NCBI GenBank assembly: GCA_963697675.1
Contig: CAVOOW010000005.1
Span: 186,001 to 250,000, forward strand
Direction: 5' to 3'
DNA length: 64,000 nucleotides
Source of the DNA: CAVOOW01 sp963697675
GTDB taxonomy: Bacteria; Actinomycetota; Actinomycetes; JACCUZ01
Under the pieces are notes generated by a model that ran no database searches, was not told the origin of the DNA, and was given only the letters and a program-made list of their open reading frames with translations. Below are positions 25,367 to 34,384 of this stretch, one piece after another. Within the stretch, counting starts at the first letter, position 1; every line of letters starts with the position of its first letter. A program made the position numbers and the translations under genes.

Positions 25367-27138
25367 GCTCGTACAGCCGCGACGATGTGACCCGCGGCGT
25401 CCGCCACCGGCACGTCCTCGCGTCCACCGGACTTCCGGTCGCGCACCTCGACCACCCCGTCGACCAGTCCCCTGCCGACCACGACGATCGTCGGCATGCC
25501 GAGCAGCTCGGCGTCCTTGAACTTCACGCCGGGCGACACCCCGCGCCGGTCGTCGTAGAGCACGGTCAGGCCCTGCGCCACGAGGTCGTCGGCGAGCGTC
25601 TGCGCCGCGACGAAGACCGTGTCGTCCTTGCCCGTGGCAACGAGGTGTACGTCGGCGGGCGCGACCTCGCGCGGCCAGCAAAGGCCGAGATCGTCATGCG
25701 TGGACTCGGCGATCGCGGCGACGGCGCGCGAGACGCCGATGCCGTACGAACCCATGGTGACGACGACCTGCTTGCCGTTCTCGTTGAGCACCTTGAGGTC
25801 GAGCGCGTCCGCGTACATGCGGCCGAGCTGGAAGATGTGGCCCATCTCGATGCCGCGCGCGAGGACCAGGCTGCCTTCGTCGCAGTTGGGACAGACGTCG
25901 TCCGCGCGCACCTCGGCAGCCTCGACCGTGCCGTCGGCGGTGAAGTCGCGGCCGGCCACCAGGTCGAAGACGTGCCGACCCGCCTCGTTGGCACCCGTGA
26001 TCCACCGGGTGCCCTCGACGATCCGCGGGTCGAGCAGATAGCGGACACCGGCCGGCTTGTCGGCGCCCAGCGCGGCCGGGCCGATGTAGCCGCGGACCAG
26101 GCCGGGATGGTCGGCGAAGTCTGCCTCGGTGAACGGCTCGACGACGGCCGGCTCGACCTGGGCGCCCAGTCGCTTGAGGTCGATCTCCCGGTCGCCGGGC
26201 ACGCCGATCGCGACGACCTCGTCCTTGGCGCCGGGGTGGCGCAGCTTGACGACGACGTTCTTCAGCGTGTCGGCCGCAGTCCAGTCGCGGTCGCCGCGGC
26301 GCAGGTCAGCTCGGGAGTTGGCCATGCTCGACCAGCGTCTCGATCGTGGGCGTGTCAGGCGTGTCCTCGACGTGAGCATCCGGGACACCCTCGTACGCCT
26401 GGGCGTCCGGCACCGGTATCCGCACGGCTTCGGTGTTCGCGGCGTAGTCGCAGTTCGTGCAGCGGACGTAGGTGTCCTCGCCGTTGACCGCGGGCGTCAG
26501 GAACTCCTCGCTGCGCGACCCGCCCATCGCACCGGACATCGCCGCGACGATCACGTAGTCGAGCCCCAGCCGGTCGAACGTCCGGATGTAGGCCGTCGCG
26601 GTGGGCGTTGTAGGACACGTCGAGGCCCGCGTCGTCGATGTCGAAGGAGTAGGAGTCCTTCATCACGAACTCGCGGCCGCGCAGCAGCCCCGCGCGCGGC
26701 CTGGTCTCGTCGCGGAACTTGGTCTGGATCTGATAGAGCCACAGCGGCAGGTCCTTGTAGGACGAGTAGAGGTCCTTGACGAGAAGGGTGAACATCTCCT
26801 CGTGGGTCGGGGCCAGCAGGAAGTCGTTGCCCTTGCGGTCCTTGAGCCGGAAGATGTCGTCGCCGTAGTCGGTCCAGCGGTTGGACAGCTCGTAGGGCTC
26901 CTTGGGCAGCAGCGCCGGGAAGTTGCACCTCTTGCGCGCCCATCGCGTCCATCTCCTCGCGCACGATGCGCTCGACGTTGCGATAGACGCGCCAGCCGAG
27001 CGGCAGCCACGTGTAGCCGCCGGGGGCGGCCCGGCGGATGTAGCCGCCGCGCACGAGCAAGCGGTGGCTCGGCACCTCGGCGTCGGCCGGGTCCTCGCGA
27101 AGGGTGCGCAGGAACAGGGTCGACATCCGCAACAGCAC
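25363..27138 (-). pseudogene. proS: prolyl-tRNA synthetase, interrupted by three +1 frameshifts
   Basis: ProS charges tRNA-Pro. GTG at 27138, with GAGGAG seven bases upstream, starts RMSTLFLRTLREDPADAEVP. The sequence then needs three one-base corrections: an extra C near 26,920 (CTTCCCGGCG), an extra G near 26,593 (GACGGCC) and an extra G near 26,322 (CATGGCC). With these removed the parts join into a normal 590-residue bacterial ProS with motif 2 (FRDETRPRAGLLRGREFVM), the editing domain and a complete C-terminus (GSYGIGVSRAVAAIAE). Every block is conserved, with no decay between shifts, so consensus error is likelier than a true pseudogene. Confidence 0.85.
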
Positions 27139-27223
27139 GACTGATCTCCTCGATGGGGGTAGGTGCCGAGGATAACGAGCGGTTCCACCTCCGGCCGAAC
27201 GGGTTTCTCGCCGGCTGGGCCGC

Positions 27224-28483
27224 TCAAGCGAGCTGGGCCGACGGGCTGGACTCCTTCGCGACGCAGCGGGGAGAGCCAGGCGAACACGACCGCGACGGCC
27301 AGCACGACGCCACCTGCCAGCATGCCGGCCCGCGGGCCGTAGTGCTGGGCGACGAGGCCGCCGAGCAGGGCGCCGATCGGCGTGCCAAGGCCGAACGAGA
27401 GCATCCGCCCGGTCGTGTTGACCCGGCTCATCAGCGGCTCCGGCGTCACCTGCTGGCGGTAGGTGATGGCGTTGATGACCACCGCCATGTACGCCGCACC
27501 CCAGACGATCATGAGGAGGCTGCCGATGACCCAGTCGCGCGCCAAGCGTGGTGAGCGACGCACAGCACCGCGCTGGCGGGCAGCGCCAGCAGGGTGACGC
27601 GGGCAGCCCCGAGCCGACGCACGAGGCGGGGCATGAGCAGGCTCGCCACCAGCACGCCGACACCCCAGGAGGAGAAGAGGACGCCGAGCCGCCAGTCACC
27701 CTCGCGGACATCGAGGTCGCGGTCGGCCCAGACGACCATCTGACCCATGAATGCGCCGCCGGCGATGGACTGGGCCGTGCCCACCGCGGTCATCGAGCGG
27801 ACGGTCACGTGCGACCAGAGGAACGCCAGGCCCTCGCGCACGTCGGCCACCAGCGCCGACCGGGACAACGGCGCGGCCAGCTGCCGCGCCTCGGACAGCG
27901 GACGCACGATCGTCCGGATCAGCGCGGCGGAGGCCACATAGCTCAGCGCGTCGACGGCGATCAGCGAGGCCGGCGAGATGACCGCGAACAGCGCGGCTGC
28001 AGCGAGCGGGACGATCGTCTCGACCACGGTGCTCGTGGACCACAGGGCGCTGTTGGCGACCGCGATGCGGTCCCTGCCCACCAGCGTCGGCAGCGCACCG
28101 AAGTCCGCCGCGTCGAAGAACACGAACAACGCGGGCACGACGAACGCGGCGACGAGCAGGTGGGGCACGGTGAGCGCGCCGAACCACGAGGCGATCGGGA
28201 TCGAGGCGAGTACGAGCGCGTTGACCCCGTCGACGGCGACCATGACCCGTTTCCGGTTGAACCGGTCGGCGAGCGCGCCGGCCGGCAGCCCGAACATCAG
28301 GTAGGGGATCGCCTCGAGCGCCGCGACGAGTGAGGTGAGCAGGGGCGAGCCCGACAGCGAGTATACGAGTACGGGGAACGCGACGTAGGTCACGGACGTG
28401 CCGGTCAGCGAGATCAGCCGCGACGTGAGGAACCGGCGCCAGTCGGGGTCGTCGCGCAGCCGGGCCGCGCCGCCTGAGCTCAT
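27224..28483 (-). pseudogene. MFS transporter (Enterobactin/EntS-like exporter), interrupted by two frameshifts
   Basis: Major-facilitator pump of about 419 residues with the MFS_3/EntS pattern: RRFLTSRLISLTGTSVTYVAFPVLVY, the loop LADRFNRKRVMVAVD and a second half with SRVNTTGRMLSFGLGTPIGALLGG. One base appears missing near 27,547 (TTGGCGCGCG) and one extra G near 27,254 (GAAGGAG). Correcting both restores a single frame ending PSAQLA at the TGA at 27224. The start ATG at 28483 lies 12 bases after the stop of the ABC gene. The substrate is unknown; an exporter role is inferred from the subfamily. Confidence 0.75.
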
Positions 28484-28494
28484 CGGCTGGCTGC

Positions 28495-30291
28495 TCAGCG
28501 GAACCCCTCTGCCTGGATCCCGTAGAGCTCGGAATACTGCCCGCCTCGTGCCATCAGCTCGTCGTGGCTGCCGACCTCGACGACGCGGGCACCGTCGAGC
28601 ACGACGATGAGATCGGCCATCCGAACCGTCGAGAAACGATGACTCACGAGCACGGTGACGCGACCGTTCGTGGCCTGCTGCCGGGACACCTCGGCGAAGC
28701 GCTCGAACAGCGCGTGCTCCGTCTCGGCATCGAGGGCGGCCGTCGGCTCGTCGAGGACGAGCAGCAGCGGGTCCTCGCGCATGAAGCCACGAGCCAGCGC
28801 AAGCTTCTGCCACTGGCCGAAGGACACCTCGACACCCTCGTCCCACGTCGGCCCGAGCTGGGTGTCGAGCCCGTGCGCGAGCCGGTCGATGACGTCGACG
28901 GCGCCCGCGCGGTCGACCGCCGCGGACACGGCGGCCCGCTCGGCGATGTGGCCGAGGTCACCGACGCCGACGCTGTCCATGGCCCGCAGCTCGAAGCGGA
29001 AGAAGTCCTGGAACGCGCCGCCGAGGCGAGCCCGCCACTGGGCCATGGACAGCGTGGCCAGGTCGACGCCGTCGACCTCGATCTGACCGCTGTCGGGTGC
29101 GTACATCCGGGCGAGCAGCTTGACGAGCGTGGACTTGCCGGCACCGTTCTCGCCGACGATGGCGACGACGCTGCCGGCGGGCAGGTCGAGGCTGACGTCA
29201 TCGAGGACGAGCTGCTCGGTGCCCGGGTAGGTGAACGACACGTGGTCGAAGCGGATGCCGTCGGTGAGGCGGTCGGGTGGTGTTCCGTCGGCGCGCGACT
29301 CGGCTGCCGCGGCATAGTCCTCGAGCCAGATCAGCCGGCGCGAGATGTCGAGCCAGATGCTGCGCAGGAAGCCCAGCTCGCCGACGGCCGACGCGACGTA
29401 CTGCGAGAGCTGGCTGCCCGCCACGAGCACGAGCACGACCTGTCCCGGCGTCCCGTCGAGGGCCGTCGCCGTGTAGACGATCGCGACGACGTAGGCGCCG
29501 GCGAACACCGCCCAGGCGAGCGAGTTCCAGAACGCGGTGACCCATCGAGCCCGGGCCAGCGGGGCGTTCCCACGATGCCACGCGGCGCGCCTCGCGCGTA
29601 CCAGGTCATCGCCGTTGCCTGTGACCCGCACCTCCTTGCCCGGCGCGGCGGTCGTGCCCAGCACGAACAGGTGGCGGGCCAGGCGGGCGTGCGGGGCTGC
29701 CCGGTCCTGGATCGCGCGCTCGACGCCGGGTCGCCACGTCGCGGTCAGGACCGTCGGCAGCGCGAAGACGAGCAGCAGCACCAACAACGGGTCCACTCGA
29801 GTCGCCAGAAGCACCACGACGATGCCCAGCCGCAGGATCCAGCCCAGCGTGGAGAACAGCGACATGAACAAGTGGTCGAGACCGAAGGTGCCGCGGCGCA
29901 GCACCTCGAGGCGGTCGAGGTGCTCGCGGCTCTCCTGGTGCGCGATCGTCGCCACCGTTGCGTGCAGCCGCGCGACGTGCTCCTCCATCGCGATGCTGAC
30001 GCGGTCGCGGAACCGTCGTTGCAGGCGGTCGAAGACGACCTGGAGATACCACAGCAGTGTCGACGACACGGCGAGACCGAGCGCGCCCACGAGCACGTGC
30101 GTGCGGTTGTGGTCACCGACGCCGTCGACGACGATCGCGAGCCACAGCCCGATCAACGCCTGCGGCAGCGCGGTGAACAGCGTCATGGCCAGCGACAGCG
30201 AGAGCAGCCGCGGCTCCACGCGGTAGGCCAGCTTGATCATCCGCCACAGCGACTCGAGCGCCGGCGGCAGGCCGTCAGTCGAGCGTGTCAT
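28495..30291 (-). CDS. ABC exporter half-transporter with degenerate signature motif
   Basis: Type IV ABC half-transporter of 598 residues: a six-helix membrane domain, then an ATPase domain with Walker A GENGAGKST, Walker B LLLVLDEPTAALD and the H-loop SHRFSTVR. The signature motif reads VSFGQWQKLALARG instead of LSGGQ, a degenerate form. Its ATG overlaps the upstream ABC gene by 17 bases. With that partner it should form a heterodimeric exporter with one weakened nucleotide site. The cargo is unknown. Confidence 0.88.
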   Translation of the reverse strand: MTRSTDGLPPALESLWRMIKLAYRVEPRLLSLSLAMTLFTALPQALIGLWLAIVVDGVGDHNRTHVLVGALGLAVSSTLLWYLQVVFDRLQRRFRDRVSIAMEEHVARLHATVATIAHQESREHLDRLEVLRRGTFGLDHLFMSLFSTLGWILRLGIVVVLLATRVDPLLVLLLVFALPTVLTATWRPGVERAIQDRAAPHARLARHLFVLGTTAAPGKEVRVTGNGDDLVRARRAAWHRGNAPLARARWVTAFWNSLAWAVFAGAYVVAIVYTATALDGTPGQVVLVLVAGSQLSQYVASAVGELGFLRSIWLDISRRLIWLEDYAAAAESRADGTPPDRLTDGIRFDHVSFTYPGTEQLVLDDVSLDLPAGSVVAIVGENGAGKSTLVKLLARMYAPDSGQIEVDGVDLATLSMAQWRARLGGAFQDFFRFELRAMDSVGVGDLGHIAERAAVSAAVDRAGAVDVIDRLAHGLDTQLGPTWDEGVEVSFGQWQKLALARGFMREDPLLLVLDEPTAALDAETEHALFERFAEVSRQQATNGRVTVLVSHRFSTVRMADLIVVLDGARVVEVGSHDELMARGGQYSELYGIQAEGFR

Positions 30292-32098
30292 GGACGACCT
30301 CCTCGCCGAGCTCGTCGACCTCGGTGAAGCGGGAGGCCTGCAGGTCGAACATCGTGCGATAGCGGCCGCCGAGCGCCATCAGCTCGTCGTGCGAGCCGAG
30401 CTCGACCAGCCGGCCGTCTTCCAGCACGCAGATCCGGTCCGCCTGCCGGACAGTGGAGAACCGGTGGCTGATCAGGATCGTCGTGCAGTCGCGGGTGGCG
30501 GCCAGGATGCGGGCGAAGATCTCGGCCTCGCCGCGCACGTCGAGCTGCGCGGTCGGTTCGTCGAGAAGGACGACACCGGCACCGAGTTGTACGGCGGCGA
30601 GGGCGCGCGCGAGAGCCACCCTCTGCCACTGCCCGCCGGAGAGCTCGGTGCCGCCGTCGTACCCGCGAGCCAGGATCGTGTCCAGACCGGTCAGCCCGTG
30701 CCCCCCGGCAGCCCGCAGCGCCGCCTCGACGACCTCGTCGGGGGCACCGCGGGGTGCGACGTTGTCGCGCAACGGGAGCTCGTAGCGCACGTAGTCCTGG
30801 AAGACCGCAGCCAGTCGGGAGCGGTAGTCAGCGACGTCGAGCTCGCGGATGTCCACGCCGTCGATCTCGACCGCGCCGCTCTGCGGGTCGTAGAGGCGGC
30901 ACAGCAGCTTGGCGAGCGTCGTCTTCCCGGCACCGTTGACACCCACGATCGCCATCGAGGTGCCGGCGGGGATGGTGAGGTCGAAGTGGTCGAGGACCGG
31001 TCGGTTGCTTGTGTCGTAGCCGAACGTGACGTCCCGGAACCGGATCTGGCTGGCCGGCAGGCCTGCGGCAGGCCGGGATCCGCTGGCCAGTGCGCCCGCG
31101 GTCGCCATCGGCTCCGGGAGGCGCAGCACGGCGGCGGCCGGCGACGCCGCACCGTCCAGCGCCCAGCTCAACCCGCCGAACGCGATGGCGCTGACACCGA
31201 CGGCGGTCTGCAGGTATGTGGTGACGCTGCCGAGACCGAGCCGACCGTCCGAGACCGCATCGGCGAGCGCCCAGAAGACAACGACGTTGGCAGTGAGGAC
31301 GATGGCCAGGGCGCCGATCACCGAACGTTCGCGCAGCCTGGTCGCCTCGTACTGCAGCTGGAAAAGGGTTCGGCGACGGTCCGAGAACCGGTCCACCACC
31401 CAGCCCGCGAGCCCGAACATCCGCAGCTCCTTGGCCGCGGGCGGGTCGGTGGCGAGGCGGTAGGCATAGTCCGCGTGCCGCTGGGCGTCGCGCACCGTCT
31501 TGGTGTTGCGGTCGCGCCAGACCCCGCTCTCCCGCAGCAGCCAGTGTGTCGAGCCCCAGGCACCGACCAGCAGGACGGGCGCCCACCAGGCGAACGCGAT
31601 GAGCACGAGCGCCGACGCGACGCCGGTCAGCAGGAGCATCAGGCCGGTCGAGATGAAGTCCATGGCGATGACGAGTGGCGGACCGCTGTAGCCCGTGTCG
31701 AAGTCGCGCGCCATCGTGAGGTCGTCCGCCAGCTGCGGGTTCTCGAGGTGTCCCATGCCGGGGGGCGTGACGGTCGCCACGATCAGCCGGTCGTTCATCC
31801 AGTCGCTCGCGACGGCACCGATGTTCGCGCTGACGGCCTGCTGCACAGGGGTGAGGACCTGCAGTGCCACGAAGACGATGCCGACGAAGGTCAGCGGCCC
31901 CGTCAGTGCCGAGTCGTTCTCGACCGCGGCGATGAGCACACCGGTCGCCACCGCCAGCAGCGCCGGCATCGCGGCACGAAGCACGAGCAGCACCCACCAC
32001 GCGGTGGCCAGCGGCGGCGACGCCTGGAAGAGCACTCCGAAGAACTTCCACTCCGGCCGGGCACGCAGCCGATCGAGCACGTGAGCACCCTGCCACAT
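30275..32098 (-). CDS. ABC exporter half-transporter with canonical ATPase motifs
   Basis: Partner of the previous gene, 607 residues if it starts at the ATG at 32098 (MWQGAHVLDRLRARPEW), which has GGAAGGG 11 bases upstream. It has a six-helix membrane domain and an ATPase with Walker A GVNGAGKTT, signature LSGGQWQRVALARA, Walker B VVLLDEPTAQLD and SHRFSTVRQAD. An alternative ATG at 32137 would add 13 residues, seven of them (MLNVVES) encoded by a dispersed 92-bp repeat, so I prefer the inner start. Confidence 0.85.
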   Translation of the reverse strand: MWQGAHVLDRLRARPEWKFFGVLFQASPPLATAWWVLLVLRAAMPALLAVATGVLIAAVENDSALTGPLTFVGIVFVALQVLTPVQQAVSANIGAVASDWMNDRLIVATVTPPGMGHLENPQLADDLTMARDFDTGYSGPPLVIAMDFISTGLMLLLTGVASALVLIAFAWWAPVLLVGAWGSTHWLLRESGVWRDRNTKTVRDAQRHADYAYRLATDPPAAKELRMFGLAGWVVDRFSDRRRTLFQLQYEATRLRERSVIGALAIVLTANVVVFWALADAVSDGRLGLGSVTTYLQTAVGVSAIAFGGLSWALDGAASPAAAVLRLPEPMATAGALASGSRPAAGLPASQIRFRDVTFGYDTSNRPVLDHFDLTIPAGTSMAIVGVNGAGKTTLAKLLCRLYDPQSGAVEIDGVDIRELDVADYRSRLAAVFQDYVRYELPLRDNVAPRGAPDEVVEAALRAAGGHGLTGLDTILARGYDGGTELSGGQWQRVALARALAAVQLGAGVVLLDEPTAQLDVRGEAEIFARILAATRDCTTILISHRFSTVRQADRICVLEDGRLVELGSHDELMALGGRYRTMFDLQASRFTEVDELGEEVVHDTLD

Positions 32099-32116
32099 CG
32101 GACGGACAGCCCTTCC

Positions 32117-32208
32117 GGATTCGACCACGTTCAGCATGCTGGCGGACGGTTCGCCAGGCCTGCACGCCTTGCGAAGGGTCCGTACGCCTGGTGAACGTGG
32201 TCGATTCC
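32117..32208. repeat. 92-bp palindromic dispersed repeat, copy 1
   Basis: The arms GGATTCGACCACGTTCAGCA (32117-32136) and TGGTGAACGTGGTCGATTCC (32189-32208) pair almost fully. The inner part repeats the structure with GGACGGTTCGCCAGGC-type arms. It is the inverse orientation of the element at 61017-61108 and has the same length. It starts ten bases from the DUF4081-GNAT stop and runs into the 5' end of the ABC gene. Confidence 0.85.
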
Positions 32209-32217
32209 CGGCCGCAG

Positions 32218-33060
32218 TTAGAACAGGACCGACATGAAGGTGCCGCGGTTGGTCATGCCGACGCGGTGGTAGGTGGCCCTGGCGGCGGTGTTGTAGTCGT
32301 TGACGTAGAGGCCGACGACAGGCGCGATCTCGCGAAGGGAGAGGTCGACGACTGTCGCCATGGCCGGCACCGAGAGCCCCTGGCCGCGCAGCTCGGGCGC
32401 GACCCAGACCCCCTGCACCTGGCAGGCGGACGGTGTCACCGAGCCGATCTCGGCCTTGAAGATGACCCGGCCGTTCTCGATGCGCGCGAAGGACCGGCCG
32501 CTGCGGATCAGCTCGGCCACCCGGACCCGATAGGCGGCCCCGCCGTCGACGGCGACGGGCGACACCCCGACCTCCTCGGTGAACATCGCCACGCAGGCGG
32601 GGAGCAGCACGTCGATCTCGTCGGGGCGCACCCGGCGCACCAGCGGGTCGGCGGGCACCGGCGACGGCGTACTCGTGGCCATGAGGGGTTGGTTGGGGCG
32701 GACCTCTCGGGCCGGCCCCCACGACGGCTCGAGCAGCTCCCACAACGGTGCGACCGACTCGCGCGGGCCCACGATGGTCGCGCACCGGCGACCCTGGCGG
32801 CGCGCCCGGTCGGCGAAGACGCGGGCCGACTCGAGGCCCGACTCGACGGGGACGAGGTTGGCGCCCGAGTGGCAGACGGCGCGCAGCCGGCCGTCGACGA
32901 GATGGCCCCACATCTCGCCGGAGAGCCGGACCGGGTCGAGTCCGACCGCACGCACCCGCGACTCGACGAACACGTGAGCCACCGGGTCGTGGGCCATCAG
33001 CGCCAGCACCTCGGGCAGGTCGGCCTGGCGCAGCACGCGCAGCGAGGACATCCGCAGCAC
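32218..33060 (-). CDS. DUF4081 + GNAT domain acetyltransferase
   Basis: Protein of 280 residues: an N-terminal DUF4081 half (LRVLRQADLPEVLALMAHDPVAHVFVESRV) and a C-terminal GNAT half with VQGVWVAPELRGQGLSVPAM as the acetyl-CoA loop and VGLYVNDYNTAARATYHRVGM. The GTG at 33060 is chosen because GGAGGAGGG lies five bases upstream; an ATG nine bases later is possible. This gene is commonly found beside ispG in actinomycetes, as here. The substrate is unknown. Confidence 0.85.
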   Translation of the reverse strand: MLRMSSLRVLRQADLPEVLALMAHDPVAHVFVESRVRAVGLDPVRLSGEMWGHLVDGRLRAVCHSGANLVPVESGLESARVFADRARRQGRRCATIVGPRESVAPLWELLEPSWGPAREVRPNQPLMATSTPSPVPADPLVRRVRPDEIDVLLPACVAMFTEEVGVSPVAVDGGAAYRVRVAELIRSGRSFARIENGRVIFKAEIGSVTPSACQVQGVWVAPELRGQGLSVPAMATVVDLSLREIAPVVGLYVNDYNTAARATYHRVGMTNRGTFMSVLF

Positions 33061-33098
33061 GTCGCCCTCCTCCTCCCGGCGCATTTCGGGGCCCGTCC

Positions 33099-34253
33099 CT
33101 AGCTCACATTGACCGCAGGCTCGCCAGAGGCTACGCCCGCGACCTCCATCTCCTCGGCGATGCGCATTGCTTCTTCAATGAGAGTCTCGACGATCTGGCT
33201 TTCGGGGACGGTCTTGATGACCTCGCCCCGGACGAAGATCTGGCCCTTGCCGTTGCCCGAGGCGACACCGAGGTCGGCCTCTCGCGCCTCCCCCGGTCCG
33301 TTGACGACGCAGCCCATGACCGCGACCCGCAGGGGCACCGTGAGACCTTCGAGGCCGGCCGCCACCTGGTCGGCGAGCGTGTAGACGTCGACCTGTGCGC
33401 GGCCACAGGACGGGCAGGACACGATCTCGAGGCCGCGCTGCCGCAGGCCGAGCGACTCGAGGATCTGGTTGCCGACCTTGACCTCTTCGACCGGTGGCGC
33501 GGACAGCGAGACCCGGATGGTGTCGCCGATGCCCTCGGCGAGCAGTGCGCCGAACGCCACCGAGGACTTGATCGTGCCCTGGAAGGCCGGGCCTGCCTCC
33601 GTGACGCCCAGGTGGAGCGGATAGTCGCACTTCTCCGCAAGCAGGCGGTAGGCGTTGATCATGACGACCGGGTCGTTGTGCTTGACCGAGATCTTGATGT
33701 CGCGGAAGTCGTGCTCCTCGAACAGCGAGCACTCCCAGAGCGCCGACTCGACCAGCGCCTCGGGTGTGGCCTTTCCGTACTTCTCGAGCAGCCGCTTGTC
33801 CAGCGACCCGGCGTTGACCCCGATGCGGATCGGGACACGCGCGTCGTTCGCGGCCTTGGCGATCTCACCGACCTTGTCGTCGAAGGCCTTGATGTTGCCG
33901 GGGTTGACGCGCACTGCGGCACAGCCGGCGTCGATGGCGGCGAAGACGTACTTGGGCTGGAAGTGGATGTCGGCGATCACCGGAATCTGCGACTTGCTGG
34001 CGATGGCCGCCAGCGCGTCGGCATCGTCCTGGGTCGGGCAGGCGACGCGCACGATCTGGCAGCCGGAGGCGGTCAGCTCGGCGATCTGCTGGAGCGTGGC
34101 GTCGATGTTGCTCGTCGGGGTCGTCGTCATCGACTGCACGGAGACGGGAGCGTCACCGCCGACCAGCACTCCGCCGACGTCGATCTGGCGCGACACTCGG
34201 CGCTGCGCCAGTGGCCGGGGCGGTGTCTCGGGCATGCCGAGGTTGATGCTCAT
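33099..34253 (-). CDS. ispG: (E)-4-hydroxy-3-methylbut-2-enyl-diphosphate synthase
   Basis: IspG (GcpE) is the 4Fe-4S enzyme of the penultimate MEP-pathway step to isoprenoids. The 384-residue protein has the TIM-barrel part (VSVQSMTTTPTSNIDATLQQI, VRVNPGNIKAFDDKV) and the cluster cysteines in SCPSCGRAQVD and GCVVNGPGEA. It starts with ATG. Together with dxr and the site-2 protease it forms the conserved dxr-protease-ispG group. Confidence 0.96.
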   Translation of the reverse strand: MSINLGMPETPPRPLAQRRVSRQIDVGGVLVGGDAPVSVQSMTTTPTSNIDATLQQIAELTASGCQIVRVACPTQDDADALAAIASKSQIPVIADIHFQPKYVFAAIDAGCAAVRVNPGNIKAFDDKVGEIAKAANDARVPIRIGVNAGSLDKRLLEKYGKATPEALVESALWECSLFEEHDFRDIKISVKHNDPVVMINAYRLLAEKCDYPLHLGVTEAGPAFQGTIKSSVAFGALLAEGIGDTIRVSLSAPPVEEVKVGNQILESLGLRQRGLEIVSCPSCGRAQVDVYTLADQVAAGLEGLTVPLRVAVMGCVVNGPGEAREADLGVASGNGKGQIFVRGEVIKTVPESQIVETLIEEAMRIAEEMEVAGVASGEPAVNVS

Positions 34254-34298
34254 GGGTCCATTCTCACTTACGCCGACAAGTGCCGCGCTTGCTTCAAC

Positions 34299-34352
34299 AG
34301 GCGAACCGTCGCCTCAGCAGTGCTGCAGGCCTGCTGACGCGACGGCTGGCCT
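34299..34352. repeat. imperfect hairpin between ispG and the site-2 protease
   Basis: The arms 34299-34320 and 34331-34352 pair over 22 positions with three mismatches around the loop TGCTGCAGGC. Just beyond it, AAACGTGGTCAATCG resembles the end of the 92-bp repeat family (GAACGTGGTCGATTC). It may be a decayed relative. It lies in the 131-base gap between two genes of one strand. Confidence 0.55.
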
Positions 34353-34384
34353 ACCAAACGTGGTCAATCGCCGAGCGGGCCGGG

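Noticed and set aside
25363..27138. Programmed frameshifting as an explanation for proS
   Set aside because: Three +1 events at unrelated contexts without slippery codons or stimulatory structures are implausible for an essential synthetase. Sequence error is simpler.
32117..32208. The 92-bp palindrome as the end of an insertion sequence
   Set aside because: No transposase frame or target duplication is visible nearby, and the element is self-contained and equal in length to its second copy.
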